Positions 1 through 6,129 of a stretch of DNA of 10,488 bases are shown here, piece after piece. Origin of the DNA: DASWED01 sp036394995 (lineage in GTDB: Bacteria > Actinomycetota > UBA4738 > JACQTL01); the NCBI GenBank assembly GCA_036394995.1, contig DASWED010000046.1, forward strand, positions 1-10,488. The letters are read 5' to 3'. The notes beneath the pieces were generated by a model that saw nothing but the letters and a program-made list of their open reading frames with translations, was not told the DNA's origin and did not search any database. Position 1 is the first letter of the stretch. Each line of letters starts with the position of its first letter. The position numbers and the translations under genes are program-made.

Positions 1-91
1 ACACCCGGTCCCATCCCGAACCCGGAAGTTAAGCCCTCCAGCGCCGATGGTACTGCCCTGGAGACGGGGTGGGAGAGTAGGTCGCCGCCGA
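1..91 (+). rRNA. rrf: 5S ribosomal RNA, 3' part (5' end outside window)
   Basis: The window opens inside a 5S rRNA gene. The conserved core CCGAACCCGGAAGTTAAG lies near positions 17-34. It is followed by the CCAGCGCCGATGGTACTGCC segment and a GGGAGAGTAGGTCGCCGCCG 3' end, all typical of bacterial and especially actinobacterial 5S. Roughly the first 25-30 bases of the gene are missing. The exact 3' end is inferred from the usual CGCCGCCG-type closing helix strand, so it could be off by a few bases. As the last gene of an rrn operon it implies 23S and 16S genes upstream, outside the window. A hairpin terminator follows. Confidence 0.95.
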
Positions 92-102
92 GACTCGTCG
101 CA

Positions 103-128
103 CGAGAGCCGCCTTCGGGCGGCTCTCG
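103..128 (+). terminator. UUCG-capped hairpin terminator after 5S rRNA
   Basis: A perfect 11-bp stem (CGAGAGCCGCC at 103-113 pairing with 118-128) is capped by a TTCG tetraloop (114-117), about a dozen bases past the 5S end. The downstream T-tract is weak (GCGTTTCC), as is common in high-GC genomes. Position and stem strength support termination of the rrn operon. Confidence 0.85.
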
Positions 129-173
129 GCGTTTCCGCCCCCAATTCGCGGGCGGTGCGGGCTGGCCCGCGGG

Positions 174-179
174 TACCCT
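174..179 (+). promoter_or_regulatory. Possible -10 box for the TPR gene at 191
   Basis: TACCCT at 174-179 fits the actinobacterial TANNNT -10 pattern and ends 11 bases before the ATG at 191. That would give a leader of only about 4-5 bases. No convincing -35 element is visible at the usual spacing. This is an inference from position and sequence only. Confidence 0.35.
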
Positions 180-190
180 TGGGTCCAGCC

Positions 191-877
191 ATGCCTCGAG
201 CGTTCGAACCCAGACACGGCCGTGCCGGTCGCCCACAGCGTCGCCAGGTGCAACTGCCCCGGGACGTAATGGACGACGTCCGCCAGACGTCCCGGCCGGC
301 CCAGGCCCAGGAGGCCATCTCCTACCTGGAGCGTGCCGTGGACCTCCTGTCGCGAGGCGATCCCCGACAGGCGGGGAAGGAGGCCCAGCGGGCCAAGGCC
401 GCCGCGCCGCGTTCCAGTGCGGTCAGGGAGGTTCTCGGGCTCGCGCATTACGAGGCCGGGAACTATCGGGAGGCGCTCCGCGAGCTCCAGGCCTACCGGC
501 GGATCTCGGGCCGGCTGGACCAGAACCACATCATCGCGGACAGCTACCGTGGGCTCGGGAGCCCGGAGAAGGCGGTTCCGCTTGCCGAGGAGGCCATGCG
601 GGCCCGGATCCCTCCGGAGGCCAAGGCCGAAGCGGCCATCGTCGCGGCGTCGGCGCTGGGAGACCTGGGGCGGTACGACGAGGCCCTGACCCTGCTCCGC
701 CGGGTGCAGAGCCGCCACGACGTCGGGCGCCAGCAGGATCTCAGGCTGTGGTACGTGACCGGCGACATCCTGGCCAAGGCCGGCCGGCGCGAGGACGCCG
801 AGGTGGAGTTCCGCCGAGTCGTCCGCCACGATCCCACGGCCTTCGACGCCGCGGAGCGGCTCGCGGAGCTCAGCTGA
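191..877 (+). CDS. Tetratricopeptide-repeat protein (Rv1691-like)
   Basis: A 228-residue predicted cytoplasmic protein made largely of helix pairs of TPR type, probably a protein-protein interaction scaffold with no enzymatic motif. The most readable repeat spans about residues 63-96 (REVLGLAHYEAGNYREALRE region). Weaker repeats lie near 100-130, 140-170 and 180-215, the last containing GDILAKAGRREDAEVEFRR. The first 30 residues are Arg-rich and probably disordered. An in-frame ATG at 47 lies inside the 5S gene and is not credible, so I take the ATG at 191; an in-frame GTG at 155 is possible. The pattern of a repeat ending in a 'AAERLAEL' C-terminus resembles actinobacterial TPR proteins encoded upstream of the HAD phosphatase/tlyA/NAD kinase/recN block (Rv1691 in M. 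tuberculosis). That match is from memory, not a search. The molecular function is unknown. Confidence 0.8.
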   Translation: MPRAFEPRHGRAGRPQRRQVQLPRDVMDDVRQTSRPAQAQEAISYLERAVDLLSRGDPRQAGKEAQRAKAAAPRSSAVREVLGLAHYEAGNYREALRELQAYRRISGRLDQNHIIADSYRGLGSPEKAVPLAEEAMRARIPPEAKAEAAIVAASALGDLGRYDEALTLLRRVQSRHDVGRQQDLRLWYVTGDILAKAGRREDAEVEFRRVVRHDPTAFDAAERLAELS

Positions 878-895
878 CGAACGGGTCCCGTTCGT
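877..895. terminator. Perfect palindromic hairpin at the TPR stop codon
   Basis: ACGAACGGG (877-885) is followed after one base by its exact reverse complement (887-895), giving an 8-bp stem with a 3-base loop. It begins at the last base of the TPR stop codon. It sits between convergent genes, so it could act in both directions. There is no T-tract on either side, so termination is an inference. Confidence 0.45.
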
Positions 896-961
896 GGCTC
901 CGGCCCCCCAGGGATCCGCTCCGTCTCGAGCCCGGCCCGCGCCCGCGCCCGCGGGCGATCC

Positions 962-1909
962 TCAGCCGCCGGCCGCTTCGCGCTCCGCCTTCTTGGTCCA
1001 GTACCTCACCAGGCCGGCGGCGTTCATGCGCATGCCGCTGAGGACCTCGTGGCGCTCCCGGGCCTCCTCCCCGGCGCCCGCGTCGTCGAACTCCGCCGAC
1101 GTCCGCGCCGACAGGATCTCGGTGATCCGGCCGAGGTCGTCGGTCTGGTCCATCGCGGCGCGCACGATGCCGGCCCATTTCCTGATCCGATCGCCGGCGA
1201 CCGTGCACAGCTCGTCGACCTCGCGCACCGGACCGAAATGGCTGAACATGAGGGCGGTCTCGGCCCGGGCCCTGATCCGTTCGATGCTGTCGACCGCGAG
1301 CTCCACGTCGATGTCCGGGGGCGGGGTCGCCGGGCGGAGGACCCGGACGTCGGGGAAATGGATCCCCAGGGCGTCGCCCGTGAACAGCGCCCCGCTGTCC
1401 GAGTCCACCAGGCTGACATGGTGGAAGGCGTGCCCGGGCGTGTACATCACGTCGAGCTGCCGGTCCCCGAGCGGGATGTGGTCGCCATCGGCCACGGACC
1501 TGATCCGGCCCCCGTCGACGGGGTCCATCGGCCCGAACAGCTCGAGCAGGCGTTCTGATCCGCCGTAGACCTCTGCGGCGCTGGCCACGAGCCGGGCGGG
1601 GTCGGCGAGGTGCCTGGCGCCGCGCTCGTGCACCCATACCGTGGCTCCGGGGAAACCGGCCGCGATCCGACCGACGCCGCCCGCGTGGTCGAGATGGATG
1701 TGGGTCACCACGATGTGCGCGAGGTCCTCCGGCCCCATCCCGAGTGCGGCGAGCCCGGCGGTGACGGCTTCGGCGGACGTGGTGGGGCCGGTCTCGACGA
1801 GCGCCGGCTCCCTGGCGTGCACCAGGTAGGCCGAGGTCATCCGGAACCGGCCGGTCATCCTGGTGTCGATCGCGGAGAGCCGCGCGCCCGCCTCGAAGGT
1901 CTGGTCCAT
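962..1909 (-). CDS. Metallo-beta-lactamase-fold hydrolase
   Basis: A 315-residue soluble protein with the metallo-beta-lactamase fold. The HxHxDH zinc signature THIHLDHAGG is at residues 69-78 (H70, H72, D74, H75). A third-site histidine lies in TPGH (H160), the bridging aspartate in TGDA (D179) and a final histidine in FSHFGP (H224), so a complete di-metal centre is expected. The first 40 residues (TSAYLV followed by ALVETG) are the usual opening strands. About 85 residues follow the last metal ligand, forming a mostly helical C-terminal region of unknown role. The subfamily resembles the general glyoxalase-II-like or quorum-lactonase-like hydrolases with a GHxxHHxSL segment, but the substrate cannot be read from the sequence. 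The ATG at 1909 places the start sensibly before the fold. The gene converges on the upstream TPR gene and diverges from the SSB-like gene. Confidence 0.9.
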   Translation of the reverse strand: MDQTFEAGARLSAIDTRMTGRFRMTSAYLVHAREPALVETGPTTSAEAVTAGLAALGMGPEDLAHIVVTHIHLDHAGGVGRIAAGFPGATVWVHERGARHLADPARLVASAAEVYGGSERLLELFGPMDPVDGGRIRSVADGDHIPLGDRQLDVMYTPGHAFHHVSLVDSDSGALFTGDALGIHFPDVRVLRPATPPPDIDVELAVDSIERIRARAETALMFSHFGPVREVDELCTVAGDRIRKWAGIVRAAMDQTDDLGRITEILSARTSAEFDDAGAGEEARERHEVLSGMRMNAAGLVRYWTKKAEREAAGG

Positions 1910-1920
1910 GGCTGCGCCGC

Positions 1921-1926
1921 AGTGTA
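1921..1926 (-). promoter_or_regulatory. Possible -10 box for the MBL-fold gene
   Basis: On the minus strand TACACT (1926 to 1921) ends 11 bases before the ATG at 1909. It fits TANNNT and would give a very short leader. No Shine-Dalgarno sequence is apparent between it and the ATG, which agrees with a near-leaderless message. Confidence 0.4.
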
Positions 1927-1998
1927 GCCCCGAGGCCCCGCCGGCCCGCGAACCTGCAGCTCAGGGGCCCTTTCCGGGTTCGTGTCAGTGGGCCGCGC

Positions 1999-2024
1999 TA
2001 TGGTCGTTCTCGGAAAGGGGGGAG
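1999..2024 (+). promoter_or_regulatory. Possible -10 box and strong RBS for the SSB-like gene
   Basis: TATGGT (1999-2004) is a reasonable -10 hexamer. It is followed by a purine-rich Shine-Dalgarno region, GGAAAGGGGGGAG (2012-2024), just before the ATG at 2028. The G-rich RBS fixes the start codon over upstream in-frame codons. No clear -35 is visible. Confidence 0.45.
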
Positions 2025-2027
2025 CCC

Positions 2028-2351
2028 ATGGTTGCGGTCAACGTGGTCGTGCTGGCCGGCACGGTGGCTGCTGATCCGCAGGAGAAGCAGTTGCCCTCCG
2101 GCGACAAGGTGACCGAGATCAAGCTCTCCGTTCCGGAGGCCGGCAGGCGAACCCTCCCCCTCCCTGTCGCGGCCTGGCACAACAACAGGGCCATCCCCAA
2201 GAAGGACCTGGGCGCCATCGGTAAGGGCGACCTGGTCCTGGTGCATGGCCAGTTGCTCAGGCGGTTCTACCGGAACGGAGCCGGAGCTCGGACGGTGATG
2301 GAGGTGGTGGCCACCGGCATCAAGAAGCTGGAACGCCCGGAAGACGAATAG
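2028..2351 (+). CDS. Short single-stranded DNA-binding (OB-fold) protein, SSB-like
   Basis: A 107-residue protein that matches the OB-fold core of bacterial SSB. It opens with VNVVVLAGTVAADPQEKQLPSG, the usual first strands and the 'L.G.v..dp' motif, and continues with VTEIKLSVPEAGR. The centre has a VAAWHNNRA segment in place of the canonical 'V.aw...A' strand, then GKGDLVLVHGQLLRRFYRNG (the typical 'KGd.v.v.G.l..r.y' strand) and a final VMEVVATGIKKL. It ends right after the fold with ERPEDE. The Gly-rich linker and the acidic DDDIPF-type tip that recruits repair partners in housekeeping SSB are absent. It is therefore more likely a paralogue (compare tail-less SsbB-type proteins) than the essential replication SSB. 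An upstream in-frame extension from 1863 is rejected because the strong RBS precedes 2028. The 3' end lies 7 bases from the convergent DUF1015 gene. Confidence 0.82.
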   Translation: MVAVNVVVLAGTVAADPQEKQLPSGDKVTEIKLSVPEAGRRTLPLPVAAWHNNRAIPKKDLGAIGKGDLVLVHGQLLRRFYRNGAGARTVMEVVATGIKKLERPEDE

Positions 2352-2358
2352 TGCCCGG

Positions 2359-3576
2359 TCAGTCGAACGGCCTGATCACCATGCCCGTGCGTGGCTTCGG
2401 CCAGAAGTAGGTCGACTTCTGGGGAAGCGTGCCGCCGGATCGGATCACCCCTCTGATCCGTTCGACCCGTGTCGGCGGAAGGAAGAACGCGGAAGTCGCG
2501 GCGCCGGTGTGGACGGCTTCCTCGGCGGCGGCCGCGTCCGGCATGAACCGGAGCGTCGCGGACCCCAGGACCCGTTCGTGCAGGGCGCACACGGTGGGCG
2601 GCCACCCCTCCAGGGCGGCCACCCGGTGGATGAGCCGGCCATCCTCCCGGGCCGCCGATCCGTAGACGAGCGCGTCGTCGTCCACCGCGGCCAGGACCTC
2701 CGCGAGGTCGCGGACGCGACGGCCCTCGACCGGCGCGTCCCCGGACAGGACGACGCGATGGATGGGGAGCACGGGCGGGTCCTCGGTGGCGGCGTCCACC
2801 AGGAGCATCATCATGCGGTCCCACGGGCCGGGCCCGTGCTCGCGTCGCATCTCCTCGGCGAACGCCTGGGCCACCGAGTACCGGTGGTGGCCGTCGGCGA
2901 TCAGGAGCTGCTCGGGGGCCAGCCATCCGGGCACGGAGCTCCAGGACGGGGCTCCGGCGTCGGGCTGCGGAGAGCCCAGGCTGCCGTCCGAGGGCGATGG
3001 AGCCGGGATGACCCACATGCGGTGCTCCACGCCGTGGTCGTCTGTCATGCCCCGGTGCGGTTCGCCCGCCGCCGCCTGGTCGAACAGCGCGGCCAGGCCG
3101 GGCTGGGGACCGCCGAACAGCGCGTACACGGGCGACAGGTTGGCCCTGGCCGCCCGCAGGAGCGACAGCCGGTCCTCGATGGGCCCCGGGAGGGTCCGTT
3201 CGTGCGGGAGGATCGAGCCTCCGAACGGCTCGATCTCCACCTCGCCGATCAGGCCGCGGATCCGCCGGTCGCGGCCCTGGAACGAGAACCGCATCTCGTA
3301 GAGGAACCACGATGGCGTCTCGGTCGGGATCAGGACCCCGGCCCGGCGCCACGTCCGGAGCTCCCGGCCGGCCCTCGTATACTTGTTGCGCTGGTCGTCA
3401 TCCCCGGGTTCGTCGCGCCCCAGGATCAGGCGGACGACGTTGTGGGGATTGGCCGAGTGCAGCCGGCGCTCCTGCTCGGCGCTGATGGAGTCGTATGGCG
3501 GCGCGGTGACGGATGCCAGGGATCCCGCCCGCGCCTCGTCGAACAGAAGACCGGTGAACGGTGAGACCAGAGGCAT
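2359..3576 (-). CDS. DUF1015 family protein
   Basis: A 405-residue protein matching the DUF1015 family as I know it. It opens with PLVSPFTGLLFD (residues 2-13), followed by APPYDSI (25-31) and NVVRLIL (46-52). Then come an HERT...DRL segment (125-137), the NLSPVYALF strand (146-154), the family hallmark ADGHHRY (227-233) and a C-terminal KSTYFWPK. This family has no established reaction that I know of; the conserved GHHRY and HE residues suggest an active or ligand site. A Ser/Pro/Gly-rich insertion at about residues 192-217 separates the two halves and is probably a flexible loop. The ATG at 3576 gives exactly the family's usual N-terminus, so the start is secure. The gene stands alone on the minus strand, convergent with the SSB-like gene and divergently overlapping a TPR gene by 16 bases. 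Confidence 0.9.
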   Translation of the reverse strand: MPLVSPFTGLLFDEARAGSLASVTAPPYDSISAEQERRLHSANPHNVVRLILGRDEPGDDDQRNKYTRAGRELRTWRRAGVLIPTETPSWFLYEMRFSFQGRDRRIRGLIGEVEIEPFGGSILPHERTLPGPIEDRLSLLRAARANLSPVYALFGGPQPGLAALFDQAAAGEPHRGMTDDHGVEHRMWVIPAPSPSDGSLGSPQPDAGAPSWSSVPGWLAPEQLLIADGHHRYSVAQAFAEEMRREHGPGPWDRMMMLLVDAATEDPPVLPIHRVVLSGDAPVEGRRVRDLAEVLAAVDDDALVYGSAAREDGRLIHRVAALEGWPPTVCALHERVLGSATLRFMPDAAAAEEAVHTGAATSAFFLPPTRVERIRGVIRSGGTLPQKSTYFWPKPRTGMVIRPFD

Positions 3577-3956
3577 CCCGAAGGTATAGCACCCAGATCG
3601 AGGGCGAGTCCGCGTACGACCTGTTCAGCAAGGGGAGCAGGTTCCTCCAGGAGGGCCACCCCCACCAGGCCGCGATGTTCCTATCCCGCGCCAGGCTCAT
3701 GGAGCCGGAGAAGGCCTCGATCCGGGAGGCCCTGGGCCGGGCCCTGTTCATGAGCGGCCGCGCCGCCTGGGCCCGGCGGGAGTTCGCCAAGGCGGTCGCC
3801 ATCGACCCGGTGAACGACTACGCCCACTTCGGGCTGGCCCTGGCCTGCGAACGGACCGGCCAGCGGACCCGGGCCATCGCCCACCTCAAGCTCGCCATCG
3901 CCATGCGCCCCGGGATCCAGCACTACGAGCGCGCCCTGGCCCGCGTGGCCGGGTGA
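3561..3956 (+). CDS. Small tetratricopeptide-repeat protein
   Basis: A 131-residue protein of about three TPR units: residues 17-50 (AYDLFSKGSRFLQEGHPHQA), 51-84 (REALGRALFMSGRAAWARRE) and 85-118 (NDYAHFGLALACERTGQRTR). Each shows the alternating helix pattern with the conserved small residues and the terminal Pro (EPEK, DPVN, RPGI). It is probably a protein-interaction module; no partner is visible. The GTG at 3561 is the only usual start codon ahead of the first repeat, and it makes the gene overlap the divergent DUF1015 start by 16 bases. No good Shine-Dalgarno precedes it, so the start is uncertain and translation could begin slightly downstream from a rare codon. Its stop overlaps the next gene's start (GTGA), a sign of translational coupling to the HAD-GNAT enzyme. 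Confidence 0.8.
   Translation: MRPEASRRYSTQIEGESAYDLFSKGSRFLQEGHPHQAAMFLSRARLMEPEKASIREALGRALFMSGRAAWARREFAKAVAIDPVNDYAHFGLALACERTGQRTRAIAHLKLAIAMRPGIQHYERALARVAG
3583..3588 (-). promoter_or_regulatory. Possible leaderless -10 box for the DUF1015 gene
   Basis: On the minus strand TATACC (3588 to 3583) ends 6 bases before the ATG at 3576. That is the spacing expected if transcription starts at or next to the start codon. It differs from TATAAT at two positions and lacks the final T of TANNNT. The box lies within the 5' coding part of the opposite-strand TPR gene. Confidence 0.4.
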
Positions 3957-5248
3957 GCGCCTCCCGCATGGGACGAGCGCTCGTCGACCGGTACGACTCC
4001 GCCCTCCTGGACCTCGACGGCGTGCTGTACCGGGCCGCCGAGCCCATCGAGGGGGCGGCCGACGCAGTCGCGGACCTCCGGCGCCGGGGGGTCCGCCCGG
4101 CGTTCGTCACGAACAACTCGAGCAGGACACCCGAGAAGGTCGCCGAGAAGCTCCGGGACATGGGGTTCGAGGTCGACGCGCGGGAGGTGGTGTCCTCGGC
4201 CGTGGTCACCGCCGACCTCCTCGCCGCCCGCGGCGGTGGGTCGGCGTACGTGATCGGCGAGACCGGGATCCGCGAGGCCCTCCGCCGGGCCGGTCTCACC
4301 GTCCTCGACGGCGACGATCCCGGCTCGGCCGACTACGTCGTGGTCGGCGTGGACACCGACGTCACCTACGCCCGCCTGCGAACCGCCGCCCTGCTGGTCC
4401 AACGGGGTTCGACCCTCGTGGCCACCAACGCCGACGCCTCCTACCCCGCTCCCGACGGGATGTGGCCCGGGGCCGGCGCGCTCCTGGCGGTGATCACCCT
4501 CACCACGGGACGCGAGGCCGACCAGATCGTCGGCAAGCCAGAACCTCCGCTCATGCGTGCGGCGCTGGAGCGTTCCGGGGGGAACCGGCCGCTGGTCGTG
4601 GGGGACCGGCTGGACACCGACATCTCCGGCGCCGCCTCGGTGGGCTGGGACAGCCTGCTCGTCTTCACCGGCGTGTCGAAGCCCGCCGATCTGCTGAGCG
4701 CGCCGGACCTACCGACGTTCGCCGGCCCGTCCCTGGGGGCGCTGTTCGAGCCGGCGGCCGACATCCGGCCGGCGAGGCCCGGGGACGCCCGGGCCATCGA
4801 GCGGTTGCTCGAGGAGTCATCGCTCCAGCTCGACGGCGTGACCGATCGCCTCGGGGAGACCCTGGTGGCCGAACGGGACGGTACCGTCGTGGGCACCGCG
4901 TCCCTGGAGCTGTTCGACGGCGGGATCGGGCACCTCCGCTCGCTCGCGGTGGCCCCGGACCTGCGCGGCTCGTCCCTGGGGACGCTCCTGGTGGCCCGGA
5001 CGGTCCGCCTGGCGGTGGACCGCGGCGCCTCCGAGGTCGACGCCGTCACCCAGACGGCCGCCGGGTTCTTCGAACGGATGGGGTTCGAACGGATCGGGGC
5101 CCGCGACGCCCTCCCCCAGCCGATCCTCTCCACCCCGATGGTGGCCCGGACGTGTTCGGAGTCGAGCGCGGCCTTCCGGTGGCGCCCGCCGGCTCCCCGG
5201 GGCGGCCACGGTGCGCCGGACGAGCCCCACGACGCCCCGGGCGCCTGA
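3953..5248 (+). CDS. HAD phosphatase (NagD/glycerol-3-phosphate phosphatase type) fused to ArsN2-like GNAT domain
   Basis: A 431-residue, two-domain protein. Residues about 14-262 are a HAD phosphatase of the NagD/p-nitrophenylphosphatase type with all motifs: DLDGVL (D20 nucleophile, D22 acid), VTNNSS (T53), K195 in GKPEPP, and GDRLDTD (D218, D223). A C2-type cap lies between motifs II and III. Residues about 270-408 form a GNAT N-acetyltransferase domain. Its LRSLAVAPDLRG, TAAGFFERMGF and TCSESSAAF segments strongly recall the ArsN2 acetyltransferases. In the acetyl-CoA loop the middle Gly of the R-x-x-G-x-G motif is Ser (RGSSLG, 338-343), so activity is uncertain. M. tuberculosis Rv1692, a glycerol-3-phosphate phosphatase, is the syntenic relative I recall and also carries a GNAT-like region. 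The last 20 residues are Pro/Gly-rich. The GTG start overlaps the TPR stop by 4 bases; an ATG at 3968 is an alternative. Confidence 0.9.
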   Translation: MSASRMGRALVDRYDSALLDLDGVLYRAAEPIEGAADAVADLRRRGVRPAFVTNNSSRTPEKVAEKLRDMGFEVDAREVVSSAVVTADLLAARGGGSAYVIGETGIREALRRAGLTVLDGDDPGSADYVVVGVDTDVTYARLRTAALLVQRGSTLVATNADASYPAPDGMWPGAGALLAVITLTTGREADQIVGKPEPPLMRAALERSGGNRPLVVGDRLDTDISGAASVGWDSLLVFTGVSKPADLLSAPDLPTFAGPSLGALFEPAADIRPARPGDARAIERLLEESSLQLDGVTDRLGETLVAERDGTVVGTASLELFDGGIGHLRSLAVAPDLRGSSLGTLLVARTVRLAVDRGASEVDAVTQTAAGFFERMGFERIGARDALPQPILSTPMVARTCSESSAAFRWRPPAPRGGHGAPDEPHDAPGA

Positions 5249-5287
5249 GCCCCGCCACCCGCATCGGCTGCCCGGGGAGGCCTCAGG
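5244..5287. terminator. Imperfect hairpin across both stops of convergent genes
   Basis: CCTGAGCCCC (5244-5253) can pair with GGGG (5274-5277) and CTCAGG (5282-5287), with a 4-base bulge on the right arm. The structure spans the stop codons of the HAD-GNAT gene and the rhomboid gene and could serve both directions. There is no T-tract, and the intergenic gap is only 34 bases. Weak evidence. Confidence 0.25.
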
Positions 5288-6116
5288 GGAACGACGACAG
5301 GCCCGCTTCGGGGGTGCGGCGTTCCTTCGGGAAGAACAGCAGCGCCAGGACGAGACCCGCCGCGAACCCCCCGATGTGCGCGAAGTACGCGACGCCACCG
5401 CTCACGTTGCTGGACAGCGCCGTCACGCCGCTGAAGAACTGGAGCACGAACCAGAACCCCAGCACCACGATCGCGGGGAGGGGAAGGAGCGTGAAGACGA
5501 AGATGATCGGGACCAACGAATACACCCGCCGGCGGGGGAACATCACCAGATAAGCGCCGAGGACGCCGGCGATGGCGCCGGACGCTCCCAGCGTGGGGAT
5601 CACCGAGTTCGGTCCCGTGAGGATCTGGGCCGCGGACGCCACCAGGCCACAGAACAGGTAGAACGCCAGATACGGGAAGCGCCCGATCTTGTCCTCCACG
5701 TTGTTGCCGAACACCCACAGGAAGAGCATGTTCCCGCCGATGTGCAGCCACCCCCCGTGGAGGAACATCGAGACCACCACGGCCTCCCACCAGCTCTTGT
5801 GGGGACAGCCGTGGAAGTCCGGGGCACCCTGGACCCGGGCTTCGCCCAGCAGGACCTCCTGGAACTGCCGTCCCGGGAGCCCGATCCCGGCTTCGTCGAT
5901 GGCCCGGGCCGCCTCTCGCCCGCCCTGTGCCAGGTTCTCCTGGTGGGTGACCTCCCAGGGGATCTCCGCCTGACAGAACGCGAACAGCTCCTGTTCGACG
6001 TCCTGCTTCCAGGGTTGCTGCCACAACACGAACACCAGCACGTTCGCCGCGATGATCGCGAGGGTCACCCATGCCCGGCGAGCGGTGGGGTTGTCGTCCC
6101 GGATCGGGATGAGCAT
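5283..6116 (-). CDS. Rhomboid family intramembrane serine protease
   Basis: A 277-residue polytopic membrane protein of the rhomboid family, which cleaves transmembrane substrates within the bilayer. TM1 spans about residues 15-33. The conserved HGGWLHIGGN segment (120-129) supplies the oxyanion residues H125 and N129. The nucleophile is S179 in GASGAIAG, and the partner is H247 in AHIGGFAAG, giving a complete Ser-His dyad. Further hydrophobic helices lie at about 130-137, 148-168, 176-193, 198-228 and 243-262. A long loop (about 34-108) after TM1 holds two cysteines, C48 and C104, which could pair outside the membrane. The short C-terminal tail ends at SSFP. An in-frame ATG at 6191 would add 25 residues inside the hydrolase gene; MLIPIRDDNP at 6116 is the usual rhomboid opening, so I use it. 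It lies 10 bases after the alpha/beta hydrolase stop. Confidence 0.93.
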   Translation of the reverse strand: MLIPIRDDNPTARRAWVTLAIIAANVLVFVLWQQPWKQDVEQELFAFCQAEIPWEVTHQENLAQGGREAARAIDEAGIGLPGRQFQEVLLGEARVQGAPDFHGCPHKSWWEAVVVSMFLHGGWLHIGGNMLFLWVFGNNVEDKIGRFPYLAFYLFCGLVASAAQILTGPNSVIPTLGASGAIAGVLGAYLVMFPRRRVYSLVPIIFVFTLLPLPAIVVLGFWFVLQFFSGVTALSSNVSGGVAYFAHIGGFAAGLVLALLFFPKERRTPEAGLSSFP

Positions 6117-6123
6117 GGGGGTG

Positions 6124-6129
6124 AACCTA
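6124..6129 (-). promoter_or_regulatory. Possible internal leaderless -10 box for the rhomboid gene
   Basis: On the minus strand TAGGTT (6129 to 6124) contains the hydrolase stop codon TAG and ends 7 bases before the rhomboid ATG at 6116. No Shine-Dalgarno sits at the normal distance: the nearest GGAG is about 15 bases upstream. An internal start of transcription at or near the ATG is therefore plausible. Confidence 0.35.

Noticed and set aside
47..190. Upstream extension of the first TPR gene from an ATG at 47
   Set aside because: It lies inside the 5S rRNA gene and across the terminator hairpin. The translated stretch is Arg/Gly/Pro-rich with no TPR character, so the ATG at 191 is preferred.
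1863..2027. Upstream extension of the SSB-like protein
   Set aside because: It would overlap the start of the divergent MBL-fold gene, and a strong RBS lies just before 2028.
4441..6072. A 543-codon open frame on the minus strand opposite HAD-GNAT and in another frame of the rhomboid gene
   Set aside because: No recognisable domain, Arg/Gly/Pro-rich, and both recognised genes there are in other frames or strands. It is a high-GC shadow.
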